Shown one piece after another: positions 36,851 to 46,240 of a stretch of 64,000 nucleotides of DNA. This stretch comes from Pseudomonas sp. IPO3778 (GTDB lineage: Bacteria > Pseudomonadota > Gammaproteobacteria > Pseudomonadales > Pseudomonadaceae): the NCBI RefSeq assembly GCF_013386825.1, contig NZ_JACARC010000015.1, forward strand, positions 1-64,000, written 5' to 3'. The notes under the pieces are model-generated. The model was not told the origin of the DNA. It searched no databases and saw only the letters and a program-made list of their open reading frames with translations. Both the position numbers and the translations under genes were made by a program. The number at the start of each line of letters is the position of its first letter. The first letter of the stretch is position 1.

Positions 36851-38400
36851 GGGGTATTCCTAGGCGCTGCATCGTTGAGCAGCGCATCACGTTTCTGATA
36901 GCCGGCAAATGCGGCCGCAAGCAATTCGTCCTGGGTCCAGCTGTCACGCTCGAAGGTCTCGATCAGGCGCCCGGCGGAGAGCACGCCGATGCGGTCGCAG
37001 ATCAGCATCAACTCACGCAGGTCGCTGGACACCACCACCAGCGCCTTGCCCTGACGGGTCAGGTCGCCGAGCAAGGCATAGATATCGAACTTGGCGCCGA
37101 CGTCGATGCCTCGGGTAGGCTCATCGAACAGCATCACCGCACAATCGCGCTCCAGCCAGCGGCCGATCACCACCTTCTGCTGGTTACCGCCCGACAGCTC
37201 AGACACCAGCTGTGCCGTGCTGGAACTGCGGATGCGCATGGCGTCGACCTGGCGTTTGGCCAAGGCCGTTTCGTCGCGGCTGTTCACCAGGCCGGCGCTG
37301 GACACTTTCGGCATGTTGCCCAGGGCGATATTGGCGCCGATGGATTGAGTCAACAGCAAGCCTTCGCCTTTACGGTCCTCGGTGATCAGGGCAATGCCAT
37401 GACCCACCGCGTCAACCGGGGAGCGAATGCTGACGACCTGGGCGGGCGTGCCCAGGGCCACGGTGCCACTGTCGGCCAGGTCGGCACCGAAGATCAGGCG
37501 CAGCAACTCTGTACGGCCAGCACCGATCAGCCCGGAGATGCCGTAGATTTCACCGGCACGCACTTCAAAGGACACGTCGCGGACCTTGTCCGAGCGGGTC
37601 AGGCCTTTTACCGTCAGCAGCGGCGCGCCGATAGTGCGCGGGCCCAGGTCGATTTTCTCGCCCAGTTCGCGGCCCACCATCAACGTGACCAACTGCTCAC
37701 TGTTGTAGTTGGCCATCGGCTCGACACACACCAGCTTGCCGTCACGCAATACCGCAATGCGCTGGGCGACGCGGGCCAGTTCTTCGAGCCGGTGGGAAAT
37801 ATAGATGATCGCCACGCCCCGGGCTTGCAGGCGGGTGATTTGTTCAAACAGCATCTCCACTTCCCGGGCAGTCAACATCGCCGTGGGTTCGTCGAGGATC
37901 AATACGTGACAATCGCCAATCAGGTTGCGGGCGATTTCGACCATCTGCTGGTGGCCGATGCCGAGGCTGCCGACCAGGGTGTCCGGGTCGATGGCATCCA
38001 GGCCCACCTGGGCCATGGCTTCAATCGCGGCCTTGCGCAGTTGCTTGCGGCTGATCCAGCCACCGTGGCTGGGCAGGTTATCAAGGAACAGGTTTTCGGC
38101 AACCGTCAGGGTCGGCAGCAGGTTGAGTTCCTGCATGACCATGCGGACCCCCTGCTCTTCAGCCTGGGTGCGGCTGGCCGGCGTGTAGGCCTGGCCATTG
38201 AACTGCATCTGGCCGTCGGTCGGCGTGACCAGCCCGCCGATGATCTTCGACAGGGTGCTTTTCCCCGCGCCATTCTCACCGGTCAGCGCCAACACCTCCC
38301 CACGATTGAGCGTCAGGGTGATGTCGGATAGAACCGGTTGGGCATAGGTCTTGCCGATACCGCTGACCGAGAGGACAGCGTTCGGTGCGGAAGATGACAT
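36847..38400 (-). CDS. rbsA: Ribose ABC transporter ATP-binding protein
   Basis: 517 residues with two ABC domains, as normal for sugar importers of this type. The first has Walker A GENGAGKS (about 39-46) and signature GIGHQQM-like; the second has the degenerate Walker A GLIGAGRTEL and the signature LSGGNQQKV, typical of RbsA where one site is less active. Cytosolic partner of RbsC. Confidence 0.96.
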   Translation of the reverse strand: MSSSAPNAVLSVSGIGKTYAQPVLSDITLTLNRGEVLALTGENGAGKSTLSKIIGGLVTPTDGQMQFNGQAYTPASRTQAEEQGVRMVMQELNLLPTLTVAENLFLDNLPSHGGWISRKQLRKAAIEAMAQVGLDAIDPDTLVGSLGIGHQQMVEIARNLIGDCHVLILDEPTAMLTAREVEMLFEQITRLQARGVAIIYISHRLEELARVAQRIAVLRDGKLVCVEPMANYNSEQLVTLMVGRELGEKIDLGPRTIGAPLLTVKGLTRSDKVRDVSFEVRAGEIYGISGLIGAGRTELLRLIFGADLADSGTVALGTPAQVVSIRSPVDAVGHGIALITEDRKGEGLLLTQSIGANIALGNMPKVSSAGLVNSRDETALAKRQVDAMRIRSSSTAQLVSELSGGNQQKVVIGRWLERDCAVMLFDEPTRGIDVGAKFDIYALLGDLTRQGKALVVVSSDLRELMLICDRIGVLSAGRLIETFERDSWTQDELLAAAFAGYQKRDALLNDAAPRNTP

Positions 38401-38414
38401 AGGAACGTCTCCAG

Positions 38415-38439
38415 GCGTCCGCTCGGGGTGAGCGGACGC
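38415..38439 (-). terminator. Intercistronic hairpin between rbsB and rbsA
   Basis: A perfect 10-bp GC-rich stem (GCGTCCGCTC with GAGCGGACGC, 5-nt loop) 20 bp after the rbsB stop and without a T-tract. Such a stem protects the 3' end of the binding-protein message and lowers downstream expression, giving more RbsB than RbsA. Confidence 0.65.
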
Positions 38440-38458
38440 TGTTTTGTGCTGCCGGGGA

Positions 38459-39418
38459 TTACTTCTTGAGGATGAGTTCGACCGGGGTTTCGATCATGCC
38501 ATCCACGGCATCGACTTTTTCACCCTTGACCAGCTTCAGAGCGTTCTGGATACCGAAAACGGCTTGCTGGGCAGCGGCCTGGTCGGCGGTGGCCAGGACA
38601 CGGCCGTCCTGAAGCATCGGCTTGATCGCTTCGATGTTGTCGTAGCCCACCACGAGCACCTTGCCTGCCTTGCCGGCGCCACGCACAGCGGACACTGCGC
38701 CCAGTGCCATGTTGTCGTTACCGGCCAACAGCGCCTTGATGTTCGGGTTTGCCTGGAGCATCGCAGCGGCAATCGCGTTGCCCTTGTCGATTTCCCACTC
38801 GCCGGACTGGGTGGAAACGATCTTCATGCCGGCGGCATCCATCGCGTCCTTGAAGCCAGCGGTGCGCTGCTGGGCGTTGGTGGTGGTGGACACCCCTTCG
38901 ATGATCCCAACCTCGTCACCCTTGGTGAGGTGCTTGGCGAGTTCTTCACCCACCAGGCGCGCGCCCTTGCGGTTGTCGGGGCCCACGAACGGGATATTCA
39001 GGGACTTGCTTTTGAGAACGTCCACATCAAGACGGTTGTCGATGTTGACGATCTTGATGCCCTTGTCCGAGGCCTTTTTCAGCACGGTGACTAAGGCTTT
39101 CGAATCGGCGGGAGCAATGACGATGGCGTCAACCTTGGACAAGATCATCTGATTGACGATATCAATCTGCGCCGAGGTATCGGTTTCGTTCTTGATCCCG
39201 TTGGTGATCATGTCGAAGTCGGCGGAGTGAGCCTTCTGATAGGCCTTGGCACCGTCTTGCATGGTGACGAAGAACTCATTGGCGAGGGATTTCATGACCA
39301 GGCCGACCTTGGGTTTGGCGGCGGTCTCGGCAGCAAATGCAGAGGAAAGAGGCAGGGCAGCGGATGCGGCAGCAAGCACAGCGACAGCAAGAAGACGTCC
39401 GGCAAATGGCAGCTTCAT
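38459..39418 (-). CDS. rbsB: Periplasmic ribose-binding protein
   Basis: 319 residues: signal peptide (AVLAAASAALPLSSAFAAE, about 11-29) and a type I periplasmic sugar-binding protein (KVGLVMKSLANEFFVTMQDG, DAIVIAPADSKALV). First gene of the operon; delivers ribose to RbsCA. Confidence 0.96.
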   Translation of the reverse strand: MKLPFAGRLLAVAVLAAASAALPLSSAFAAETAAKPKVGLVMKSLANEFFVTMQDGAKAYQKAHSADFDMITNGIKNETDTSAQIDIVNQMILSKVDAIVIAPADSKALVTVLKKASDKGIKIVNIDNRLDVDVLKSKSLNIPFVGPDNRKGARLVGEELAKHLTKGDEVGIIEGVSTTTNAQQRTAGFKDAMDAAGMKIVSTQSGEWEIDKGNAIAAAMLQANPNIKALLAGNDNMALGAVSAVRGAGKAGKVLVVGYDNIEAIKPMLQDGRVLATADQAAAQQAVFGIQNALKLVKGEKVDAVDGMIETPVELILKK

Positions 39419-39543
39419 GGGTTCACTCCGATCTTATGATTATTGTGAGCAACGCTTGCACCGAAGAACGCTTCGGCAGCCATCCCACCCGGGCGACTGA
39501 TACGAGCTTTCACGACACTCAAGGAGCTACCCGTGAAACATCT

Positions 39544-39557
39544 CGCAAACGTTTGCG
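39544..39557. promoter_or_regulatory. RbsR operator
   Basis: A perfect 14-bp palindrome CGCAAACGTTTGCG, the LacI/GalR-type consensus with central CG, about 125 bp before rbsB. Best candidate for RbsR binding. Confidence 0.8.
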
Positions 39558-39749
39558 TTAGATCAAACTATGAGAAGCTTGTCGAGATTTGTCAACGGGA
39601 GAAAACAGCCTTTTGATGAATTCGCTCTGCGCCCTGCCCTGGCGTCCATGGGGTGCCCTCCTTAAACATCCGCGCGGATTGATCGTTCTCTGAAACGACA
39701 GGTCGCGTCGTGCCCCCACGTATTACACCACCCCTTTTCCGTCATCCTT

Positions 39750-39795
39750 TTCGGACAACCGAACATCAACCCTTCGTTTTGTTCGGAAAGCCGGA
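39750..39795 (+). promoter_or_regulatory. Two AauR-type upstream activator sites for ansB
   Basis: TTCGGACAACCGAA (39750-39763) exactly fits the inverted repeat TTCGG-N4-CCGAA known for AauR, the sigma-54 activator of acidic amino acid genes in Pseudomonas. A second copy, TTCGGAAAGCCGGA (39782-39795), has one mismatch. They lie about 85-130 bp before the -24 element. Confidence 0.75.
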
Positions 39796-39841
39796 CACAC
39801 AACAAGAAACCCCGCCTGAAAATCAAATAAAAATAGATACA

Positions 39842-39854
39842 AATCAATAAGTTA
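39842..39854 (+). promoter_or_regulatory. IHF-binding site in the ansB promoter
   Basis: AATCAATAAGTTA matches WATCAA-N4-TTR at every position, in an AT-rich stretch placed between the activator sites and the -24/-12 element, where DNA bending would bring the activator to RNA polymerase. Confidence 0.7.
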
Positions 39855-39880
39855 AATTCTATTGAATAACAAAATACCGC

Positions 39881-39896
39881 TGGTACAAATCCTGCT
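39881..39896 (+). promoter_or_regulatory. Sigma-54 promoter of ansB
   Basis: TGGTACAAATCCTGCT, with the GG and GC pairs spaced 12 bp, 90 bp before the ansB start. With the upstream activator and IHF sites the whole layout is that of a sigma-54 promoter. Confidence 0.75.
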
Positions 39897-39946
39897 CTTA
39901 CTCAGCACCTCGTGGCGCTCAGAACCGCCCGGGTGTTTCTAGATGA

Positions 39947-41074
<1,128 letters not shown>

Positions 41075-41109
41075 TCGCTCCCTGGCCTGACCGGTAACGG
41101 TTGGGCTAT

Positions 41110-41135
41110 CCCGCTCGTGGCGCACCGCGAGCGGG
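41110..41135 (+). terminator. Hairpin after ansB
   Basis: An 8-bp stem CCCGCTCG/CGAGCGGG with a 10-nt loop, 36 bp past the ansB stop. There is no T-run directly after it, so confidence as a terminator is limited. Confidence 0.45.
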
Positions 41136-41302
41136 TCCAACACACCCCCGCTTTACCTCCGCACAAAAAAGCCTTGAAAAACAAAGCTGTCCTACAGCAA
41201 CTTCGCAAAATTATTGTCAGAAGAATTTCATTAATTTAAGCAGTTGCGAAATTGCCCACAGTTAAATACTGTATGCACGTACAGCTTATTAAGGAATACT
41301 CC

Positions 41303-41554
41303 GTGGCAAAGTCCTCTTCCGCCGTAGCGACAGCACCTGATGCTTACGAACGCCTGGCCGTTCGCGTGCAAAAAATCATTAATTCCACCAATGCCCAAAA
41401 GAATAAGGCGGCGTTGATTTTTCGATTGCCGGAGGAACCGGAAGACGAGTGGGCACGACTACTGGAGGAAATTGCAGAGAACGATAACGTCACCCTCGCA
41501 TATCGCGACGACGGTGGCGTGCAGATTTTCTGGGTTGTACCGAAGGAAGATTGA
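41303..41554 (+). CDS. DUF1654 family protein
   Basis: 83 residues from a GTG with AAGGA 7 nt upstream. The sequence YERLAVRVQKIINSTNAQKN followed by DEWARLLEEIAENDNVTL matches DUF1654, a family known mostly from Pseudomonas, function unknown. It lies 4 bp ahead of the endonuclease I gene and is probably co-transcribed with it. Confidence 0.8.
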   Translation: MAKSSSAVATAPDAYERLAVRVQKIINSTNAQKNKAALIFRLPEEPEDEWARLLEEIAENDNVTLAYRDDGGVQIFWVVPKED

Positions 41555-41558
41555 GTCA

Positions 41559-42248
41559 ATGAGTGTTCGTTTTATCAGTATTTTGTTTCTGTTTTTTGCT
41601 GTCACCGCTCACGCCCAAGCCCCCAAGACGTTCAGTGAGGCCAAGAAAATCGCCTGGAAGCTTTATCAGCCGCAATCCACGGAGTTTTATTGCGGCTGCA
41701 AATACAACGGTAACCGGGTGGACCTGAAAGCCTGCGGCTATGTCCCGCGCAAGAACGCCAACCGAGCAGCGCGTATCGAGTGGGAGCACATTGTTCCGGC
41801 CTGGCAGATCGGCCATCAGCGCCAGTGCTGGCAGGACGGCGGGCGCAAGAACTGCACCCGCAAGGATGCTGTGTACAAGCGTGCCGAGGCGGACCTGCAC
41901 AACCTGGTGCCAAGTATCGGCGAGGTCAATGGCGACCGTAATAACTTCAGTTTTGGCTGGTTGCCGGTACAAACCGGGCAATATGGATCGTGCCTGACCC
42001 AGGTGGACTTCAAGGCCAAGAAGGTCATGCCCCGCCCTTCCATACGCGGGATGATCGCCCGTACGTACTTCTATATGAGCAAGCAGTATGGCTTGCGGCT
42101 GTCGAAACAGGACCGACAGCTCTACGAAGCCTGGAACAAGACCTACCCGGTACAACCCTGGGAACGCCAGCGCAATCAAACCGTGGCGTGCGTGATGGGC
42201 CGCGGCAATGAGTTTGTCGGCCCGGTGAACTTGAAAGCCTGCGGGTAA
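41559..42248 (+). CDS. Secreted/periplasmic endonuclease I
   Basis: 229 residues with a signal peptide (SILFLFFAVTAHAQAPK, about 5-21) and the NucM/EndA nuclease domain: EWEHIVPAWQIG with the active-site His, and NLVPSIGEVNGDRNN carrying the metal-ligand Asn. Cysteines suggest disulfides. Degrades DNA outside the cytoplasm, possibly for nutrient use or to protect against incoming DNA. The start follows the DUF1654 stop by 4 bp. Confidence 0.92.
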   Translation: MSVRFISILFLFFAVTAHAQAPKTFSEAKKIAWKLYQPQSTEFYCGCKYNGNRVDLKACGYVPRKNANRAARIEWEHIVPAWQIGHQRQCWQDGGRKNCTRKDAVYKRAEADLHNLVPSIGEVNGDRNNFSFGWLPVQTGQYGSCLTQVDFKAKKVMPRPSIRGMIARTYFYMSKQYGLRLSKQDRQLYEAWNKTYPVQPWERQRNQTVACVMGRGNEFVGPVNLKACG

Positions 42249-42252
42249 AGGC

Positions 42253-42283
42253 AAAAAAGCGGGAGCGCCATCGCCTCCCGCTT
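42253..42283 (-). terminator. Terminator between endonuclease I and SPOR lipoprotein genes
   Basis: A 9-bp stem AAGCGGGAG/CTCCCGCTT with a 9-nt loop; on the minus strand it is followed by TTTTTT, so it mainly ends the leftward lipoprotein transcript but may serve both convergent genes. Confidence 0.8.
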
Positions 42284-42292
42284 GCCGGTTTC

Positions 42293-42685
42293 TTACTGCG
42301 CGACCTTGTGTTCGATAACCTCGGACACCGTGTCATTTTTCTTCGCAGTGGCCAGCTTCTCAGTCAACTGCACCTGCTTCGCCTCGGCCTCCGCCTTGGT
42401 GCTGAACGGGCCCAGAAGCACCTGATCCTTACCGTCTTCCTTCGTCAGATAGAAACTGAAACCGTGCTCCAGCAACCACGCGGTCAGGTCAGTTATCGCC
42501 TGCAGCTTGTGATCGGGCGGCCCCACCCATACATCCCACTCTTGAGAGGCAATCGCACCGACCGCAGGTTGGGCCGGAGCGGGCGCCTCGGCAACGGCGG
42601 GCCTGGCCTTGGGCGCATCGACACTTTTACCTTCACCGCAACCGGCCAATGCCAACACCGCAATTGCCATCGCTACTTTACGCAC
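42293..42685 (-). CDS. SPOR-domain lipoprotein
   Basis: 130 residues. Lipoprotein signal ending LALAGC (Cys16), an alanine/proline linker (about 25-45) and a C-terminal SPOR-like domain (EWDVWVGPPDHKLQAITDLT, VLLGPFSTKAEAEAKQVQL) that normally binds denuded septal peptidoglycan. No partner gene nearby. Confidence 0.75.
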   Translation of the reverse strand: MRKVAMAIAVLALAGCGEGKSVDAPKARPAVAEAPAPAQPAVGAIASQEWDVWVGPPDHKLQAITDLTAWLLEHGFSFYLTKEDGKDQVLLGPFSTKAEAEAKQVQLTEKLATAKKNDTVSEVIEHKVAQ

Positions 42686-42933
42686 TACCCTGCTCCTTAG
42701 AAGATCAAAGAGGCGACTTTATCATTCACTGTCTATTCTGGCGGTCATAAACGTTGGCTTAAACAATGCGAATGATGTATCGCAGACCTGTATGATGGCG
42801 CCATGGGAATTAATGCCGCCTCTATGCGTCCTAAAAGAGGCAGCCACAGGGAAGCGCTTCGCAGTAAGCTACACACATCCGACATCTGCCCTGTCTGAAA
42901 CATGTGTCCTTCAAAGCAATCAAGGAGAAGTCC

Positions 42934-43128
42934 ATGCTGATACTCACCCGCAAAGTCGGTGAAAGCATAAACATCGGTGATGACATTACGATCACCATTC
43001 TGGGCGTTAGCGGCCAGCAAGTAAGAATCGGCATCAATGCTCCAAAGGACGTTGCCGTGCATCGCGAGGAGATCTACCAACGTATCCAGGCGGGTCTGAC
43101 GGCTCCGGATAAAAACCAGACACCTTGA
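42934..43128 (+). CDS. rsmE: CsrA-family translational regulator RsmE
   Basis: 64 residues. The sequence [20 protein letters not shown] and the tail [14 protein letters not shown] match RsmE of the P. fluorescens group rather than RsmA, which has a CAESLIIGD N-terminus. It binds A-N-GGA motifs in mRNA leaders and is titrated by RsmX/Y/Z small RNAs under GacS/GacA control. The Shine-Dalgarno AAGGAGAAG itself contains GGA, compatible with autorepression. Confidence 0.93.
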   Translation: MLILTRKVGESINIGDDITITILGVSGQQVRIGINAPKDVAVHREEIYQRIQAGLTAPDKNQTP

Positions 43129-43248
43129 AGCGCCTCCAGTAGCCAGCCCTTTCGTTCACTGTAACGGCTGGCGAAAACCTCCTTTGGCCTGCTCACGGCT
43201 TACCGTGACCAGCGCGTCCTGTTCCCTCGTTCCAGCGCCAGGCCACTG

Positions 43249-43707
43249 TCATCCCAGGCCGACACCGCGCGCCATGCCACTCGCGGCAATCATCATCAGC
43301 ACCACCAGCAGCGCCTGCACGTGACTGATGCGCGCAAAAAGTCCTGCCCGATGCACATCCACCTTCGTGCCATGGGCCAAGGCGATGCGCCATTTGATCA
43401 AGCGGATCATCGGGGCGAGTTCCAGTAACAAAATTAATACAAGCAGCGTCATCTTCACGTGAAACAACGGCTGGTGCAGGTAATAATCACTGCCCTTTTC
43501 GTAGCCGCCAAAGGCCCGCAGGCCACCGGTTACGACTAACACCAGGGCGCTGATTCCCCAGACAGTGTCCGCGATCAACACGCGGCGCACGGCAGACGGT
43601 TCAGTATCCACCAGGCTGCGCAAGGCTTTACCCCGGGCCAGTACGGCCGACAACGCCATGGCGAATGCCAGTAAATGGGTTGCTGCAAGAAACCATTGAA
43701 CAAACAT
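43249..43707 (-). CDS. DUF2214 family membrane protein
   Basis: 152 residues with four hydrophobic segments (about 6-22, 46-66, 83-102 and 128-148), matching DUF2214. The ATG at 43707 has GGGAG upstream, 8-nt spacing. Polytopic inner-membrane protein of unknown function, possibly haem- or quinone-associated because conserved His residues face the membrane (THLLAF, LFHVKM, SHVQAL). Confidence 0.8.
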   Translation of the reverse strand: MFVQWFLAATHLLAFAMALSAVLARGKALRSLVDTEPSAVRRVLIADTVWGISALVLVVTGGLRAFGGYEKGSDYYLHQPLFHVKMTLLVLILLLELAPMIRLIKWRIALAHGTKVDVHRAGLFARISHVQALLVVLMMIAASGMARGVGLG

Positions 43708-43877
43708 AAGGCGTACTCCCTTTTGTGTAACACATGGCAGGAACACTCCTCAGTAATAGCCGCAGGTCGCCTTCTGCGCATGAAACAGTCCGCGGGCAAA
43801 GGGAACTTGTTGAGTATCCCACAGCCAAAACTCGTGACAAATTTCCTACAGTCTGCAGCGCGCTCAGGAGCACGTTG

Positions 43878-44135
43878 ATGAGGCAACCTGGCAAACAACC
43901 TTATTTATCCAAGTCCTGGATGATCGTCGCGTTGATCAGCCTTGCCTTTGTGGGGGTGGAGTACGGCCTGAGATTCGAAATCGAGAGCACGGGCAAAGCC
44001 CATTCCTGGCTGGACCTGGCACTGTTCCTCAGTGCGTACCTGTTCATCTTCTGTCTCAAGCCGATCCAGACAACTATTTACCGAAAACTGTGCCGACGTG
44101 CCCCCCGGCGTGATCGCCAGAAAGCCTCGTCCTGA
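43878..44135 (+). CDS. Small inner-membrane hypothetical protein
   Basis: 85 residues from an ATG with CAGGAG upstream. Two hydrophobic segments (about 14-31, WMIVALISLAFVGVEYGL, and 46-65) and a strongly basic tail (RKLCRRAPRRDRQKASS), so both ends likely face the cytoplasm. Function unknown. Confidence 0.6.
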   Translation: MRQPGKQPYLSKSWMIVALISLAFVGVEYGLRFEIESTGKAHSWLDLALFLSAYLFIFCLKPIQTTIYRKLCRRAPRRDRQKASS

Positions 44136-44223
44136 AGCCTTTTGGATCCCATCGTCAAAAAATCAGGAACTATTCGGCCCTGCAACACCCATACGAATAC
44201 CTTTAATTAAAAAGGCTATCGAT

Positions 44224-44475
44224 ATGGATATGAAGCAGAGTGTCGCCATCCTTCAGTCCTTGATCCTGCAACTGTCAGCGGACACCCCAAAGTGCTCGAC
44301 GGAATTACAGGGCCAGCCCGACGATGTGCTCGCCGGCTTGCGCGAACTGTATTTGCTGCACTTGATCACCGGCACCTTCGTCAATGGCGATATTGTGGAC
44401 CCGCTGGGCTGCCAATGGATCAGCGCCAGAAACATCTTGTTGACCCCGCGCGGCGTATCCCTGAAGCCACTTTGA
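44224..44475 (+). CDS. Small hypothetical protein
   Basis: 83-residue soluble protein (MDMKQSVAILQSLILQLSAD), helical N-terminus then a short beta part ending ILLTPRGVSLKPL. Unrecognised. A purine-poor leader precedes it. Possibly co-transcribed with the gene 88 bp upstream. Confidence 0.55.
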   Translation: MDMKQSVAILQSLILQLSADTPKCSTELQGQPDDVLAGLRELYLLHLITGTFVNGDIVDPLGCQWISARNILLTPRGVSLKPL

Positions 44476-44570
44476 AGCGCACTGCATCCGATATCAGATC
44501 GCCGGTATTTACAGCAACACGACACCACCTATGCTAGGGCATGCATGGTCACTGAAAGGTTGTGGCGCGG

Positions 44571-44885
44571 ATGGACACTCTGAGTAAAGCTGAAATCGAA
44601 GCGGCACTGGCAGCGCGTCTGCCCAGTTACAAAATCATCTGTACCTTGCATGCCGATGGCACACTTTCCGCGATCCTCAGCGGCCCGGAAGCGGATCATT
44701 TTGCGGTGACCGGCATCGTCCGGGCGCACCATCGAGGGCCGGAGGCGATCGCCAGGCTCGCCAGCGAAATACTCAAGGAGATGGTGCTGTCTCGCCAGGG
44801 GATCAAGGGCAATCGCCTGCAGACTCTGGCTGAAAACGGCCCCACGGTTGAACCGCCCATTTACGAAGAAGGCCGATCCGGGTAA
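44571..44885 (+). CDS. DUF1652-like small protein
   Basis: 104 residues. LSKAEIEAALAARL, the strand pattern CTLHADGTLSAILSG, and VTGIVRAHHRGPEAIARLAS resemble DUF1652, a Pseudomonas family of unknown role. An alternative GTG start at 44562 would add three residues. A terminator overlaps its stop codon. Confidence 0.6.
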   Translation: MDTLSKAEIEAALAARLPSYKIICTLHADGTLSAILSGPEADHFAVTGIVRAHHRGPEAIARLASEILKEMVLSRQGIKGNRLQTLAENGPTVEPPIYEEGRSG

Positions 44886-44901
44886 CCGGGCCGGCCTTTT
44901 T
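44869..44901 (+). terminator. Terminator overlapping the end of the DUF1652-like gene
   Basis: Arms AAGGCCG and CGGCCTT with a 16-nt loop that itself can pair, followed by TTTTC. It sits across the stop codon and touches the convergent HAD gene end. Confidence 0.75.
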
Positions 44902-45575
44902 CATGCCAGGCGCTGCAGGCTCAGCAGCCCGGCTTCGTCCACCTGGACCTGCAGGCGCTCGTACCCGGCAATCGTCGGATGCTCCGTGACCATGGGCGTA
45001 AGGTGTGTCGAGGTCACCACCATCACATCGGCCCCCGCCGCCTCGCCGGCGCGAATCCCCACGCTGGCATCCTCGAACACCAGGCAGTCCTGTACCGGCA
45101 CGCCCAACCGTTGCGCGCCAAGCACGTAGCAGGCCGGATCCGGCTTGCCGCGGGCGACGTCTTCCGCCGTGACCAACACCGCCGGCGGGTTGATGCCGGC
45201 GGCCTGCATACGGCGCAGGGCCAGCGCCTTGGGCGCGGACGTCACCAACGCCCATTGATCACCGGGCAGCGCGTTGAGAAATTCAACCGCGCCGGCAATC
45301 GCCACCACCCCTTCTACGTCCTCGAGTTCAGCCTCGGTAATCCACTGCGCCTCCGCTGGCGCGTCCACGCCGGGCAGTGCCTGGCGGGTGATGGTATCGA
45401 TGGCCCGGGCGCCATGGATGGTCTTGAGAAAGGCGTCGACATCCAACCCGTGGCGTTCAGCCCAGGTGGCCCATACACGCTCGGCGGCAGCGATGGAGTT
45501 CAGGAGGGTGCCGTCCATATCGAACAGGAACGCACGGTAACGGTTGGCGAATACAGCTGAATCGCGGGTGGACAC
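44901..45575 (-). CDS. HAD-superfamily phosphatase (beta-phosphoglucomutase/sugar phosphatase-like)
   Basis: 224 residues. Motif I FLFDMDGTLLNS with both catalytic Asp residues, motif II VTSAP, motif III lysine in GKPDPACYVLGAQRLGV and motif IV VFEDASVGIRAGEAAG are all present, with a C1 helical cap after motif I. It should dephosphorylate small sugar or polyol phosphates. I chose the GTG at 45575 (GAGGAA 8 nt upstream); an ATG at 45602 is possible. Confidence 0.85.
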   Translation of the reverse strand: MSTRDSAVFANRYRAFLFDMDGTLLNSIAAAERVWATWAERHGLDVDAFLKTIHGARAIDTITRQALPGVDAPAEAQWITEAELEDVEGVVAIAGAVEFLNALPGDQWALVTSAPKALALRRMQAAGINPPAVLVTAEDVARGKPDPACYVLGAQRLGVPVQDCLVFEDASVGIRAGEAAGADVMVVTSTHLTPMVTEHPTIAGYERLQVQVDEAGLLSLQRLA

Positions 45576-45819
45576 TGCTCGGCTTCCTCTTGCTTTCGTC
45601 ACCCGGTCTTGGGCGCTGACGAACCACTTGCCTGGTGCAATCTACGGATCGGTCCAAACGCTGTAAACCTTCCCGTGGTTTTGTATCGGACTGTATGGAA
45701 ACCCTCCCCGGATACGCGAACCCGCATTTCACCACGCACGGGCACACATGGCGGATACACCCCGGCGATTAACTACAGCCACCAGCCAATCCGGCTGACT
45801 CACTCGCAGGAGCACCACC

Positions 45820-46071
45820 ATGTTCAATTTCTCGAAAGCGTCGTCCCTGGTATTCGGCCTGGCTGTAGCCGCAGGGCTCGGGCTGGCATCCGTGGCGTCA
45901 GCCAACCCTCATGCCGCCGTGGTCAAGAGCCAACCGTCACACCTGCTCGTCGAGGGCGGAGCAGATCGCCTGCAACAAAACCGGGTCGCTGAAGGCGGTG
46001 CTGATCGCCTGCATGAACTCGGCCTGGCGGAAGGTGGCGCCGAACGCGTAAGAGAAGCCCGCACGGTGTAA
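45820..46071 (+). CDS. Small exported protein with tandem EGGADR repeats
   Basis: 83 residues: signal peptide (about 1-29, LVFGLAVAAGLGLASVASA) and a mature part made of three 13-residue repeats starting at 44, 57 and 70 (VEGGADRLQQNRV, AEGGADRLHELGL, AEGGAERVREART). Repeat-containing exported peptides of this type are common beside metal-responsive genes in Pseudomonas, often with obscure names. Acidic Glu/Asp pairs could bind metal; that is inference. A GC hairpin follows. Confidence 0.7.
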   Translation: MFNFSKASSLVFGLAVAAGLGLASVASANPHAAVVKSQPSHLLVEGGADRLQQNRVAEGGADRLHELGLAEGGAERVREARTV

Positions 46072-46096
46072 TGCATCACTGCCCCGCATTGAATCC

Positions 46097-46116
46097 GGGC
46101 AGCCTCCAGGCTGCCC
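46097..46116 (+). terminator. Hairpin after the repeat protein gene
   Basis: A 9-bp stem GGGCAGCCT/AGGCTGCCC with a 2-nt spacer (effective loop 4-6 nt), 26 bp past the stop, followed by GTTGCATT. Reasonable terminator without a long T-run. Confidence 0.6.
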
Positions 46117-46120
46117 GTTG

Positions 46121-46137
46121 CATTACAAACTTGTCAT
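46121..46137. promoter_or_regulatory. CopR-type box upstream of the exported hydrolase
   Basis: CATTACAAACTTGTCAT: half-sites ATTACAA and TTGTCAT in inverted orientation, as in copper-responsive CopR/CusR boxes. It differs at one base from the box at 47018. It lies about 105 bp before the hydrolase start. Confidence 0.6.
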
Positions 46138-46240
46138 TAAGCTGTCAGTGTTGCCAGCACCCTCACTTCATACAGTGAAGTCGTCAGTCACCCACAACGG
46201 GTGACCAAACTTCCCACTGAAAATGAAGCGAGCCCGCCCC

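Noticed and set aside
45955..46071. Tandem repeats that could suggest a CRISPR or satellite array
   Set aside because: The period of about 39 bp is imperfect and in frame, encoding a 13-residue peptide repeat inside a signal-peptide protein.
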